The notes: generated from the letters alone by a model not told the origin. Positions 15,550 to 24,436 are shown, counted from the first letter of the stretch. The stretch: DNA of 64,000 bases from JALZAI01 sp038212215 (GCA_038212215.1 JBBQUT010000003.1:155611-219610), one strand, 5' to 3'. Program-made: numbers and translations.

Positions 15550-15786
15550 TCAGCGGCGGTCGACGTCGACAACGTCGACCCGGATCCCCTTGCCGCCGAC
15601 ACCGTGGATCACCTGGCGCAGCGCCTTGGCGGTGCGGCCGTTGCGACCGATGACGCGTCCGAGATCGTCCGGGTGCACCCGGACCTCCAGACGCTGCCCG
15701 CGCCGGTTGTCGATCAGATCCACTTGGACGTCGTCGGGATGGTCGACGATGCCGCGGACAAGGTGCTCGAGGGCTTCCTCGAGCAC
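15550..15786 (-). CDS. khpA: KH-domain RNA-binding protein KhpA
   Basis: A 78-residue single KH-domain protein that binds RNA, encoded between rpsP and rimM as in most Actinobacteria and Firmicutes. It starts VLEEALEHLVRGIVDHPDD and has the KH signature DDLGRVIGRNGRTAKALRQV, with the GxxG loop. The GTG start at 15786 lies one base after the rpsP stop, giving the family length; the larger frame to 15924 is the overlap with rpsP. Confidence 0.95.
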   Translation of the reverse strand: MLEEALEHLVRGIVDHPDDVQVDLIDNRRGQRLEVRVHPDDLGRVIGRNGRTAKALRQVIHGVGGKGIRVDVVDVDRR

Positions 15787-15787
15787 C

Positions 15788-16261
15788 TCAGCTCTCCACC
15801 GGCGCGCTCGCGGCAGGCTCGCCGGCGGCGGCGCCTGCCGGCGCCTGGGCCGGCTCGTCGGGCTTGGCAGCGGCCTTGGCGGGCCGCTTGCGCGGCGTCG
15901 TGGCCTCGCTGCCGGGTTCGCCACCGGACTGCGCGAGCGCGGTGTTGAACAGCGCCTGCTTGTCTGGCTTCGGCTCTCCGACCCGCATCGGCGCGGGGGC
16001 AGGCTCGCCCTTGAACTTCTGCCAGTCGCCGGTCACCTTGAAGATCGCGGCGACGGCCTCGGTCGGCTGCGCGCCGACGCCAAGCCAGTACGCGGCGCGA
16101 TCAGCGTCGACGCGGATCACTGACGGGTCGTTCTTCGGGTGATACTCGCCGATAGTCTCGATCGATCGGCCGTCCCGCTTGGTGCGGGCATCGGCGACGA
16201 CGATGCGGTAGTGCGGATCACGCATCTTGCCCAGACGCATGAGCTTGATCTTGGTTGCCAC
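15788..16261 (-). CDS. rpsP: 30S ribosomal protein S16
   Basis: S16 is needed for 30S assembly. The first 85 residues are the conserved domain (MATKIKLMRLGKMRDPHYRI, then SIETIGEYHPKNDPSVIRVD and AYWLGVGAQPTEAV). The remaining 70 are an Ala/Pro/Lys-rich low-complexity tail, which is usual for actinobacterial S16. It is the first gene of the rpsP-khpA-rimM-trmD operon; ffh, often upstream elsewhere, is absent here. Confidence 0.97.
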   Translation of the reverse strand: MATKIKLMRLGKMRDPHYRIVVADARTKRDGRSIETIGEYHPKNDPSVIRVDADRAAYWLGVGAQPTEAVAAIFKVTGDWQKFKGEPAPAPMRVGEPKPDKQALFNTALAQSGGEPGSEATTPRKRPAKAAAKPDEPAQAPAGAAAGEPAASAPVES

Positions 16262-16492
16262 GACTGTAGGTGCTCCAGTTTCGATTCAGGTGGACGCGTG
16301 GCCTCGCCGGTGGGGTGCAGCGAAGCAGGACGCCCGATGGACAGACCAAAGCGCAGCGAGAGGGTCTGCGACCAGGCCGGTACTCAACCTCTGATTGTGC
16401 CAGACTCGACGGACCAGTTCCGACCAGCATCGTCCAACCACCATCGGCGCGGCGTGCGCGCGCACCTTTCGGCGGATGCTACAAAATAGAGC
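16262..16492. other. rpsP upstream region, no gene seen
   Basis: About 230 bases between the rpsP start and a strong terminator hairpin. Short frames on both strands lack coding character. The rpsP operon promoter should lie here. The only AT-rich patch is ACAAAATAGA near 16481-16490, just beside the hairpin; I cannot fix -35/-10 boxes. Confidence 0.35.
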
Positions 16493-16525
16493 GGGCCTCC
16501 TCGAAGTATGAGTTCGAGGAGGCCC
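16493..16525. terminator. strong bidirectional intrinsic terminator
   Basis: GGGCCTCCTCGAA (16493-16505) and TTCGAGGAGGCCC (16513-16525) form a perfect 13-bp stem with a 7-base loop GTATGAG. On the minus strand it is followed within a few bases by CTCTATTTTG; on the plus strand by TATCAGTTT. It probably ends transcripts arriving from the MFS gene and insulates the rpsP operon. Confidence 0.8.
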
Positions 16526-16739
16526 TATCAGTTTCGCCGCGATGACGAGCGAAACCTGCGCGCGCCTTGCCGCGAACCCCGCGTCGTCATCCGCGGTTGT
16601 CGCTTGGCCAGCCATAGGCTCGCCCCGCGACCGGCTCGTTTCCGGCCCGTGCCCGCCGACCTTTCGGCGCGGCGTAGAGCAATTTCTACTCGGCGTTCGT
16701 GCCCGGGGCAAGGGGCAATGTCGCATCCTCTACTCGAGG
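16526..16739. other. spacer between terminator and MFS gene, nothing recognised
   Basis: About 215 bases with no convincing ORF and no tRNA- or riboswitch-like fold. It would be the 3' untranslated part of the MFS transcript before the terminator at 16493-16525. Confidence 0.35.
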
Positions 16740-18236
16740 TTAAATGCGCTGCCGGGTAAGGGATGCGCTATCCACAGCTTCCTCCCGCTCGTCCACAGCG
16801 TGATCCACAGAACCACCCACAGGTGCATCGACGTCGGCACCTTCGAAGGGCAGATCGAACCAGCGCGGCGCACGGACCCGTACCGGCACCGCGTCGCCGG
16901 CGACCTGGTGCTCCCAGGCGCCGGCACGCACCCGGCGGAACCAGACCATGACCCGCACCGCGCCGGCCAGTTGCACGATCGCCGGGATGAGTAAGGCAAC
17001 GCGCAGGCTGTGCGCCCCGATGCCGCCCTGCAGGTCGAGCACCCAGCCGAAACCGACGGCCACGACGACCGTCGCGACGAAACCGCCGACATTGACGACG
17101 CCGGACGCGGTGCCGAGTATGTCCGGATGGTTGTAGTCGCGCGCAAGCGCGAAGGCTGCCATCGACGCAGGGCCGCCGAGCAGTGTCAGCACGAATAGCG
17201 GCGCCACGACAGCGGCAGCAGGGTGGTCGCCCAGCCCGAGAGCCACGACGACCCAGCCGACGATGGTCACCATGCAGAGGCTGAGCACGATGGGCACCCG
17301 CGAGATCGGGTGGCGACCGATGACCGCGCCGTATAGCGGGCCTGCGATCGCGCAGCCGATGACCGCCGCCATCAGCACCGTGCCCGCCCCCGCCGCGCCG
17401 AATCCTCCGGCACCCTCGAGGTAGGGGACCCCCCACAGCACCGCGAACGGGGTGGCCGTGGCCATGCACGCGAAGTGGACCCAGAAGCCGAGGCGGGTAC
17501 CGGGCAGCGCCCACACGCTGCGCACGCGGCGCGTCACGTTGGCGACGCCTTCGCGCACCTGCGCGCTGCCGCCCATTCGGTCGGGGAGCGGTACCCGGTC
17601 GTCGACCAGCAGCCATACGACGACACCTGCGACGAGCGACAGCACGGCGGCCGACCCGTAGCTGTTGCTCCATCCCGCACGGTCGAGCAGGACGGTGAGG
17701 GGAAGCGTGGCGAGCAGATTGCCCAACATGCCCATCATGGCGGTGAGCGCGACCACCAGGGGGTAGCGCTGCGGGCCGAACCGGCGCGCAGCGAAGCGCA
17801 GCACGCTGATGAACGTCAGGGCGTCGCCCGCGCCGAGCAAGGCGCGCGCAAGTAGGGCAAGCGGATAGGACGGCACCACCGCGAACAGCAGCTGGCCGAC
17901 GCCCATCAGAGCGGCGGCAACTGCAAGCAGGCGCCGCGGACCGTACCGGTCGACAAGCACTCCGGTCGGAATCTGGAGAGCCGCGTACACGCCGATCTGC
18001 AGCAGCACGAACCCGCTCAGCTGCGCCGGCGTGATGCCGAAGCGGCGCTCAGCGAGCAGGCCGGCGACGCCGAGCGAGCTGCGGTGGAAAACGGCAAGCA
18101 GGTACACGCTCGCTACCAGCAGCCAGCCGCCGACCGGCGAGCTGACACGACGGGTACGAGCCGCGGCAAGGACGGGTATTGGGCTACGTAGCGGCATTCG
18201 GGAAGGGGCTCCGTCTTCGGGGCGGGTATCGGACAC
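16740..18236 (-). CDS. major facilitator superfamily transporter
   Basis: A 498-residue integral membrane transporter with about twelve hydrophobic helices and the MFS loop motif DRYGPRRLLAV between helices 2 and 3 (GVLVDRYGPRRLL). The longer loop in the middle (after LLVDDRVPLPDRMG) separates the two six-helix halves. The C-terminal 60 residues are polar and acidic. The start is a GTG 17 bases after the stop of the GntR gene; an ATG at 18197 is possible. Co-transcription with a FadR-type regulator suggests uptake of an organic acid or similar metabolite, but the substrate is not predictable. DnaA-box-like sequences lie inside its 3' end. Confidence 0.9.
   Translation of the reverse strand: MSDTRPEDGAPSRMPLRSPIPVLAAARTRRVSSPVGGWLLVASVYLLAVFHRSSLGVAGLLAERRFGITPAQLSGFVLLQIGVYAALQIPTGVLVDRYGPRRLLAVAAALMGVGQLLFAVVPSYPLALLARALLGAGDALTFISVLRFAARRFGPQRYPLVVALTAMMGMLGNLLATLPLTVLLDRAGWSNSYGSAAVLSLVAGVVVWLLVDDRVPLPDRMGGSAQVREGVANVTRRVRSVWALPGTRLGFWVHFACMATATPFAVLWGVPYLEGAGGFGAAGAGTVLMAAVIGCAIAGPLYGAVIGRHPISRVPIVLSLCMVTIVGWVVVALGLGDHPAAAVVAPLFVLTLLGGPASMAAFALARDYNHPDILGTASGVVNVGGFVATVVVAVGFGWVLDLQGGIGAHSLRVALLIPAIVQLAGAVRVMVWFRRVRAGAWEHQVAGDAVPVRVRAPRWFDLPFEGADVDAPVGGSVDHAVDEREEAVDSASLTRQRI
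16768..16809 (+). promoter_or_regulatory. cluster of three DnaA-box-like nonamers inside MFS 3' end
   Basis: CTATCCACA (16768-16776), TCGTCCACA (16789-16797) and TGATCCACA (16801-16809) each have one or two mismatches to TTATCCACA or TTGTCCACA, all on the same strand within 42 bases. They fall in coding sequence for the acidic C-terminus (VDHAVDEREEAVDS), so chance codon use is possible. Confidence 0.3.
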
Positions 18237-18253
18237 GTTCTCGGTGCAGGCGC

Positions 18254-18958
18254 TCAGGAACGACCAAGCAGGCGTTCGGCGTGGTCGAGATGAGCGGCCA
18301 CCGCGCTTTCGGCGGCGCGCACGGTGCGGGCGGTGAGCGCGTGCAGGATCGCCTCGTGGTCGGCGATCATCGCGCGCATCCGGCTTGGATTCGCGGCACT
18401 GCTCCCCGCACCGAGGAGATTCACCACGCCCATGCGCAACTGGCGTTCCCGCATTGATCGGTAGACGGTGATGATGATCTCGTTCCCGGTCGCGGCGACT
18501 ATTTCGGCATGGAAATCCCGGTCCGCCTCGACGTAGGCGGGCGCATCATGGTCTTTCATCGCCAGGCGCATTCGCTCCAAGTGCCTGCTCAGCGCGGCGA
18601 TCAGTTCCGGCGTCGCGCTGTGCACCGCCTTGCGGACCGCGAAGGTCTCGATCAGTCGCCGCGTCTCCAGCACGTCGGTCACCTCGGCCGCCGTTACCGG
18701 CAGCACCAGCGCGCCACGCTTGGGGAGCAGCCGAACCAAGCCGTCAGCCTGCAGCCGCAACAGTGCCTCGCGCACCGGGGTTCGCGAGACGCCGACCGCT
18801 GCCGCCAACTCGCCCTCGGTGAGCAAATCGTGTGGCGCGTAGCGGCGGGCGAGCACGCCCGCCTTGGCGTAGGCGTAAACCCGATCGGCAGCACTGCCCC
18901 CTTTAGCGGCGGCGGCGGCACGGACGTCAGACGCAACCAGTATCTCAGCTGTATCCAT
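18254..18958 (-). CDS. GntR-family (FadR/FCD subfamily) transcriptional regulator
   Basis: A 234-residue repressor-type regulator. The N-terminal winged helix (LTEGELAAAVGVSRTPVREA, then LLRLQADGLVRLLPKRGALV) is the GntR signature. The C-terminal all-helical FCD domain carries metal-binding-like positions (DRDFHAEIV, DHEAILHAL). FadR-type proteins respond to carboxylates. It is upstream of, and 17 bases from, the MFS transporter and probably controls it and itself; three 11-bp-spaced GTATC repeats overlap its start codon. Confidence 0.93.
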   Translation of the reverse strand: MDTAEILVASDVRAAAAAKGGSAADRVYAYAKAGVLARRYAPHDLLTEGELAAAVGVSRTPVREALLRLQADGLVRLLPKRGALVLPVTAAEVTDVLETRRLIETFAVRKAVHSATPELIAALSRHLERMRLAMKDHDAPAYVEADRDFHAEIVAATGNEIIITVYRSMRERQLRMGVVNLLGAGSSAANPSRMRAMIADHEAILHALTARTVRAAESAVAAHLDHAERLLGRS

Positions 18959-18966
18959 GATGTATC
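18940..18966 (+). promoter_or_regulatory. three GTATC direct repeats with 11-bp period at the GntR start
   Basis: GTATC occurs at 18940, 18951 and 18962, exactly 11 bases apart (one helical turn), spanning the start codon (18958-18956) of the GntR gene. The repeats would lie on one DNA face. This is a natural position for autoregulatory binding, although GntR/FadR operators are usually palindromic. Confidence 0.4.
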
Positions 18967-18982
18967 TATGCTAACGCACGGC

Positions 18983-20074
18983 TCAAGCGACGATATTCCC
19001 GCGCAGCACGATGCGCTGCACCGTATACAGCGCCGAGAGATCGGCGCGCGGATCAGCTCCGAAGACGATCAAGTCCGCTGGTGCGTCCTGCACGAGGCCG
19101 GGTAGGCCGAGCCACTCGCGCGCTCGCCAGGACGCCTGCGCGATCACGTCGGCCTGCGGGATGCCGGCACCGACCAGGGCCACGATCTCGTCGCGGATCA
19201 GGCCGTGCGGTAGGGATCCCCCGGCGTCGGTGCCGGTGTAGAAGGGCACGCCCGCCTCAAAGGCATTGCGGATCCGCTCGCGCGAGCTCGCGAACAGCGT
19301 CCGCAGGTGCGCGGCGAAAATCGGGAACTTGGCCTCGGCACCGCGCGCGATTGCAGGAAGGGTGTCGATGTTGATCAGCGTGGGGACGACTGCGGCCCCG
19401 CTGCGCGCAGCGGCCTCGGCCAACTCGTCAGCCAGCCCCGTCCCGTGCTCGATCGAATCGATGCCCGCCGCGATCAACCCAGGCAGCGCGTCCTCACCGA
19501 ACACGTGGGCCGCCACCCGCGCCCCGAGCTCGTGCGCCTTGGCGATCGCCTCAACCAGCACGTCGTCCGGCCAAACCGGCGCAAGATCACCGACCGAGCG
19601 ATCGATCCAGTCCGCTGCAAGCTTCACCCAGCCGTCGCCGCGTTTCGCCTGCGTCGCCACGGCCTCGACGAGCTGCTCGGGCTCGACCTCGACGCCGAGA
19701 TCCCGGATGTAGCGGTTGGGACGCGCGATGTGGCGCCCGGCACGGATCAGCCGCGGCAGATCCGCGCGCGCTTGGACCGAGGTGTTGTCGACCGGCGATC
19801 CGGCGTCGCGCAGCAGCAACGCCCCGGCCGCGCGGTGCTGCAGCGCCTGCTCGGCCTGCGTATCGGCGTCCGGATGATGACCGGTGGGCGAGTATCCGAT
19901 GTGTGCGTGCGCGTCGACGAAGCCCGGGACGATCCACCCCCGGTCGGCCACCGTCTCGACGTCAGTGGATCCACGAAGTCCGGCCGGCCGCTCGAAGCTC
20001 AACCGATCACCGATCAGCCAGGCGTCGCGTTCGATCTCGTCCGGCAGGAACACACCCCGCACATGCAGCACCAT
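18983..20074 (-). CDS. amidohydrolase (imidazolonepropionase/prolidase-like)
   Basis: A 363-residue metal-dependent hydrolase of the amidohydrolase superfamily. The metal ligands are visible: H-x-H in FVDAHAHIG, then the Lys region DGWVKLAAD, His in VAAHVFGED, His in IDSIEHGTG and Asp in YTGTDAGG. The N- and C-terminal ends form the small composite beta domain (WIVPGFVDAHAH; ADLIVFGADPRAD). Substrate unknown. ATG at 20074, ten bases after the HIT gene stop, is preferred; the frame to 20230 overlaps the HIT gene. Confidence 0.9.
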   Translation of the reverse strand: MVLHVRGVFLPDEIERDAWLIGDRLSFERPAGLRGSTDVETVADRGWIVPGFVDAHAHIGYSPTGHHPDADTQAEQALQHRAAGALLLRDAGSPVDNTSVQARADLPRLIRAGRHIARPNRYIRDLGVEVEPEQLVEAVATQAKRGDGWVKLAADWIDRSVGDLAPVWPDDVLVEAIAKAHELGARVAAHVFGEDALPGLIAAGIDSIEHGTGLADELAEAAARSGAAVVPTLINIDTLPAIARGAEAKFPIFAAHLRTLFASSRERIRNAFEAGVPFYTGTDAGGSLPHGLIRDEIVALVGAGIPQADVIAQASWRAREWLGLPGLVQDAPADLIVFGADPRADLSALYTVQRIVLRGNIVA

Positions 20075-20084
20075 GCGTCCGAGG

Positions 20085-20648
20085 CTACCCAGCCGCCATC
20101 CACGCCGACGCGATCTCCGCGCGAGCGTTGGCGAGCAACTGCGGCAACACCCGGGTCTGCGCCACGACCGGCATGAAGTTGGTGTCCCCGCCCCAGCGGG
20201 GCACCACGTGCTGGTGCAGATGGGCAGCAATGCCGGCGCCCGCGACGTTGCCCTGGTTCAATCCAATGTTGAACCCGTGCGGCGCCATCGCCACCCGCAG
20301 CGCACGCATCGCGCGCTGCGTGAAGACGCCCAGTTCAATCGTTTCGGCCTCGCTCAGCTCGGTGTAGTCGGCCACGTGCCGGTACGGGATGGCCATCAGG
20401 TGCCCGGAGTTGTACGGGTACAGGTTCAACCCGGCATAGACCAACTCGCCCCGCGCGACGATCAGCGCTTGCGCATCGTCCTGCTTGGGTTTCACGCAGA
20501 ACGGGCAGTCGTCGCCGGCTTCGTCGTGCAGCGGCTTGTTCTCGCCCTTGATGTAGACCATCCGGTGCGGCGTCCACAGCCGCTGGAATCCGTCCGCGTC
20601 GCCGAGGTAGTCGCGCTGCTCGTCAACGATCGGTTCGTCGGAACTCAT
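20085..20648 (-). CDS. HIT-family protein, Ap4A phosphorylase-like
   Basis: A 187-residue histidine-triad nucleotide hydrolase or phosphorylase. The catalytic triad is AHLHQHVVPRW. The CPFCVKPK pair resembles the zinc-binding Cys pair of actinobacterial Ap4A phosphorylases (Rv2613c-like). The gene follows thrS directly, as in mycobacteria. The ATG at 20648 shares one base with the thrS stop (TGATG), fixing the start. Confidence 0.92.
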   Translation of the reverse strand: MSSDEPIVDEQRDYLGDADGFQRLWTPHRMVYIKGENKPLHDEAGDDCPFCVKPKQDDAQALIVARGELVYAGLNLYPYNSGHLMAIPYRHVADYTELSEAETIELGVFTQRAMRALRVAMAPHGFNIGLNQGNVAGAGIAAHLHQHVVPRWGGDTNFMPVVAQTRVLPQLLANARAEIASAWMAAG

Positions 20649-22660
20649 CAATACTGCTCCGCGGTCGGGGACTCGTTCACGCGGTGCTCGATGTGCGCGG
20701 CAATCTCGTCGACTGCTTGCTCGATAGGGATCCCGTTGCGCTGCGAGCCGTCGCGGTAGCGAAAGGACACTGCCTGCGCGGTCGCGTCAGTGGCTCCGGC
20801 GATCATCATGAACGGCACTTTCTCTTTCTGCGCCGTGCGGATCTTCTTCTGCATACGGTCATCGGATTCGTCGACGCGGGCGCGAATCCCTCGCGTGGCG
20901 AGCCGGTCGACGACATCGCGCAGGTAGGGCACTTGCTCGTCGGTGACCGGAACCCCGACGACCTGCACCGGCGACAACCACGCCGGGAACGCTCCCGCGT
21001 AGTGCTCGGTGAGCACGCCGATGAATCGTTCGATGGAGCCGAACTTGGCCGAGTGGATCATGACCGGCCGCTTGCGGGTGCCGTCGTCGGCCTGGTACTC
21101 CAGTTCGAAGCCGCGCGGCTGATTGAAGTCGTACTGGATGGTGGACATCTGCCAGGTGCGCCCGATCGCGTCGCGAGTCTGAACCGACAGCTTCGGTCCA
21201 TAGAAGGCCGCGCCGCCGGGGTCGGGCACGAGTTCGAGACCGGACTCGATAGCGACGCTGCGCAACACCTCGGTGGCGAGCACCCATTCCTCATCGTCGC
21301 CCACGAACTTGTCCGGGTGGGCGTCGTCACGGGTCGACAGTTCGAGGAAGAAGTCGTCCATCCCGAAATCCCGGAACAGTCCCAGGCAGAAGTCGAGCAG
21401 GTGCTTGATCTCGGCCGGTGCCTGCTCCGGCGTGACGTAGGAGTGCGAATCGTCCTGCGCGAAGCCGCGCACGCGGGTCAAGCCGTGAATGACACCGGAC
21501 TTCTCATGCCGGTACACGTGGCCGAATTCGAACAGGCGCAGCGGGAGGTCGCGGTAGGAGCGCCCGCGTGCGCGGTAGATCAGGTTGTGCATCGGGCAGT
21601 TCATGGCCTTGAGGCGGTAATCGCTGCCGTCGACGTCCAGTGGCGGGAACATCGATTCGGCGTAGTAGGGCAGATGCCCCGAGGTGTAGAACAAACCCTC
21701 CTTGGCGATGTGCGGGGTGCCGACGTACTCGAAGCCCTCGTCGATGTGGCGCTGGCGGACGTAGTCCTCCATCACGCGCTTGATCACCCCGCCCTTGGGG
21801 TGGAACACCGGCAGCCCGGATCCGATCTCGTCGGGGAAGCTGAACAGATCGAGTTCGGCGCCGAGCTTGCGGTGATCGCGCTTGGCAGCCTCGTCCAGCC
21901 GGTGCAGGTAGGCCTTGAGATCGTCGCGGGACGCCCACGCGGTGCCGTAGATGCGTTGCAGTTGCTCGTTCTTCTCGCTGCCGCGCCAGTAGGCCGCGGC
22001 GACGCGGGTCAACTTGAACGCCGGGATGCGGCGGGTCGTGGGCAGGTGCGGCCCGCGGCACAGGTCGGTCCAGACCTGCTCGCCGGACTTCGCATCGAGG
22101 TTGTCGTACATCGTCAGCCCGCCGGCGCCGACCTCGGTCGCTTCCTCGCCCGATACCGCCGACTTCAGCCCGATGAGCTCCAGCTTGAACCGTTCGCCGG
22201 CGAGTTCGGCGCGGGCTGCGTCGTCGTCGACCGGACGGCGGGCGAAGCGCTGGGCAGATTTCACGATCTCGCCCATCCGCTTTTCGATCGCGCCGAGGTC
22301 TTCGGGTGTGAACGGCCGCGACGGCAGGAAGTCGTAGTAGAAACCGTCCTCGATCGGTGGGCCGATGCCGAGCAGGGTCCCCGGAAACAGGCTCTGCACG
22401 GCCTGCGCCAAGACGTGCGCGGTGGAGTGCCGGAGCACGGCGAGACCCTCCGGTGAGGCCGCGGTGACCGCCTGGACATCGGTATCGGAATCCGGTGCCC
22501 AATCCAGGTCGTGCAGGGCGCCGTCGGGATCACGGACCACGATCGCGGCGCCGGGTCCGTTGACCTCGGAACCGGCTTCGCGCAACGCATCGAGCGCCGT
22601 CGCGCCGGCCGCCACCCGGACCGGAAGGGCGGGCACGGACGGCACGTCGCTGGCGGACAC
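20648..22660 (-). CDS. thrS: threonyl-tRNA synthetase
   Basis: A 670-residue class II synthetase charging tRNA-Thr. It has an N-terminal TGS-like domain and then the editing domain with LRHSTAHVLAQAV (H-x3-H). The catalytic core follows with zinc ligands in MNCPMHN and later His residues, motif 2 region RGFAQDDSH, motif 3 MIHSAKFGSIERF, and a C-terminal anticodon-binding domain (VQVVGVPVTDEQ). The GTG at 22660 has GAGGAG five bases upstream, which decides it against the longer frame to 23089. Confidence 0.97.
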   Translation of the reverse strand: MSASDVPSVPALPVRVAAGATALDALREAGSEVNGPGAAIVVRDPDGALHDLDWAPDSDTDVQAVTAASPEGLAVLRHSTAHVLAQAVQSLFPGTLLGIGPPIEDGFYYDFLPSRPFTPEDLGAIEKRMGEIVKSAQRFARRPVDDDAARAELAGERFKLELIGLKSAVSGEEATEVGAGGLTMYDNLDAKSGEQVWTDLCRGPHLPTTRRIPAFKLTRVAAAYWRGSEKNEQLQRIYGTAWASRDDLKAYLHRLDEAAKRDHRKLGAELDLFSFPDEIGSGLPVFHPKGGVIKRVMEDYVRQRHIDEGFEYVGTPHIAKEGLFYTSGHLPYYAESMFPPLDVDGSDYRLKAMNCPMHNLIYRARGRSYRDLPLRLFEFGHVYRHEKSGVIHGLTRVRGFAQDDSHSYVTPEQAPAEIKHLLDFCLGLFRDFGMDDFFLELSTRDDAHPDKFVGDDEEWVLATEVLRSVAIESGLELVPDPGGAAFYGPKLSVQTRDAIGRTWQMSTIQYDFNQPRGFELEYQADDGTRKRPVMIHSAKFGSIERFIGVLTEHYAGAFPAWLSPVQVVGVPVTDEQVPYLRDVVDRLATRGIRARVDESDDRMQKKIRTAQKEKVPFMMIAGATDATAQAVSFRYRDGSQRNGIPIEQAVDEIAAHIEHRVNESPTAEQY

Positions 22661-22742
22661 GCGAACTCCTCTACTGGGGATGCGACGGTTCGGACCCGTC
22701 GCCAGGAATGCTAGTGCGGTGCCCACTCGCCGCCGATCGGAT

Positions 22743-23876
22743 ATGCGCGCCGCTCTCACGCTGCTCGCTGCTGTTCCCCTCGTCGTGGCCGGGTGCACGT
22801 CGTCGCGCACGAGCGCGTCACCCAGCACCGCAGCACCAACTACGGCAGCACCAACTACGGCAGCACCAACTACGGCGTCCCGCATCGCGAGTCCGCTCCG
22901 CAGCGCCCACCCGGAGCCGACCCGTTCCCGGGCGCCTGGCGAATTCAGCGTGGCGTTCGCCGGCGACGTGCACTTCAGCGGCCGGGTGCGGGCTCGGCTC
23001 GACCACGACCCGGCGACCGTCTTCGCGCAGGCCGCCCCCGCGCTCGGCCGCGCCGATCTCACGATGGTCAATCTGGAGACCGCCATCACGACCGGGGGTC
23101 AGCAGCAGCAGAAGCTGTTCACCTTCCGGGCGCCGCCGGCCTCGTTCGCGGCGCTGCGCGCGGCCGGGATCGACATCGTCACCATGGCGAACAACCACGG
23201 CGCCGACTACGGCACGTCCGGATTGCGCGACAGTCTTGCCGCAAGCGCCTTGCAGCACTTCCCGGTGGTCGGCATCGGGACCGACGCGAGGCGCGCCTTC
23301 GCGCCGTACACGACAACGCTCAACGGCGTCCGCGTCGCGATCATCGGTGCCGACCAGGTACAGGACGAGACGACGCTGCCGTTGTTCAGCGCCGGCCCGT
23401 CCACTCCGGGCGTTGCCAACGCCTACTCACGACGGCTGCCGGCAGCCGTGCGCGCCGCGCGGGCGCAGGGCTACGTGGTGATCGTCTACGTGCACTGGGG
23501 CATCGAGTACGACACTTGCCCGTCCTCGGACCAGCGGGTGCTGGCGGCGTCGCTGGCCCGTGCCGGCGCGACGGCGGTGATCGGCACGCACGCGCACGTA
23601 TTGCAGGGCGCGGGTTGGCTGCCGGGCGGCAGCTACGTCGCGTACGGGCTCGGCAACTACCTGTGGTGGCGCTCGTTCGGCAACAACCAGGACGACAACG
23701 GCGTGCTGACACTGAGCTTCACGCACGGCCGGGTGACGCGCCAGCGCTTCGCGCCCTCGCGCCTGGACGGTCGTGGTGTCCCCGTCCCCGCCACGGGGGC
23801 CGAGTACACCCGAATCCACGACGAGTGGCAGCACGACCGGAGCTGCACCGACCTGTCCGCGCGGCCGACCAACTGA
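22743..23876 (+). CDS. CapA/PgsA-family lipoprotein
   Basis: A 377-residue exported lipoprotein. The signal peptide ends with lipobox VAGC (LLAAVPLVVAGC), and a Thr/Ala/Pro linker contains three exact 15-bp repeats. The CapA (poly-gamma-glutamate synthesis, metallophosphatase-like) domain follows. Its motifs are FAGDVHFSGRV, MVNLETAITTGG, VTMANNHGADYG, VYVHWGIEYDTC, VIGTHAHVLQG and YGLGNYLWW, which carry the Asp, Asn and His metal ligands. CapA-type proteins act at the cell surface in capsule or polyglutamate metabolism; no pgs synthetase genes are nearby. It is divergent from thrS, with 82 bases between the starts. Confidence 0.92.
   Translation: MRAALTLLAAVPLVVAGCTSSRTSASPSTAAPTTAAPTTAAPTTASRIASPLRSAHPEPTRSRAPGEFSVAFAGDVHFSGRVRARLDHDPATVFAQAAPALGRADLTMVNLETAITTGGQQQQKLFTFRAPPASFAALRAAGIDIVTMANNHGADYGTSGLRDSLAASALQHFPVVGIGTDARRAFAPYTTTLNGVRVAIIGADQVQDETTLPLFSAGPSTPGVANAYSRRLPAAVRAARAQGYVVIVYVHWGIEYDTCPSSDQRVLAASLARAGATAVIGTHAHVLQGAGWLPGGSYVAYGLGNYLWWRSFGNNQDDNGVLTLSFTHGRVTRQRFAPSRLDGRGVPVPATGAEYTRIHDEWQHDRSCTDLSARPTN
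22831..22875 (+). repeat. three exact 15-bp in-frame repeats (lipoprotein linker)
   Basis: CAGCACCAACTACGG occurs at 22831, 22846 and 22861 without change and encodes the repeated APTTA linker after the lipidated cysteine. Exact DNA identity points to recent slippage; copy number may vary between strains and alter linker length. Confidence 0.9.
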
Positions 23877-23905
23877 CCGCAATCTCTATCCCTCAAGGAG
23901 AATCC

Positions 23906-24436
23906 ATGTTCCTGTACGAGTACGAGGGCGTGCGCCCGAGCATTGCCGACGACGCCTTCATCGCCGCCACCGCCACGATCGTCGGGGACGTGACGATCGA
24001 GAGCGGCGCGTCGATCTGGTACGGCGCCGTACTGCGCGGCGACGACGGCCCGATCGTGGTACGCGAGCGGGCCAATGTCCAGGATGGCTCCGTCATCCAC
24101 ACGACACCTGGCGTGACCACCGAGATCGGCCGCGGCGCGACGGTCGCGCACCAGTGCATCGTGCACGGCGCGGTCCTCGAGGAGGAGGCGCTGGTCGGCA
24201 ACGGTTGTGTGGTGCTCGACCACGCGCGCATCGGGTCGGGGGCACTGGTCGCAGCAATGTCACTCGTCCCGTCCGGTATGGAAATACCGCCCGGAATGCT
24301 CGCGGCGGGCGTCCCGGCCAAGCTCAAGCGGCCGATCGCGGGTACCCCGGCCGAGATGTGGGTGAAGCTCAACCCGACCCACTATCCGCAGTTGGCCGAG
24401 CGGCATCGGCGCGGCATCCGTGCGGTCGAGAGGTGA
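23906..24436 (+). CDS. gamma-class carbonic anhydrase-like protein
   Basis: A 176-residue left-handed beta-helix protein built of hexapeptide repeats (ATATIVGDVTIESGASIWYG). The three histidines that bind zinc in gamma carbonic anhydrases are at the expected places: SVIHTTPG and VAHQCIVHG. The family is also called YrdA/PaaY-like, and many members lack proven anhydrase activity. AAGGAG precedes the ATG at 23906. It starts 29 bases after the CapA-like gene on the same strand. Confidence 0.9.
   Translation: MFLYEYEGVRPSIADDAFIAATATIVGDVTIESGASIWYGAVLRGDDGPIVVRERANVQDGSVIHTTPGVTTEIGRGATVAHQCIVHGAVLEEEALVGNGCVVLDHARIGSGALVAAMSLVPSGMEIPPGMLAAGVPAKLKRPIAGTPAEMWVKLNPTHYPQLAERHRRGIRAVER

Noticed and set aside
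15788..16261. Unusually long S16 with Ala/Pro tail as a fusion
   Set aside because: Long low-complexity tails are normal for actinobacterial S16.
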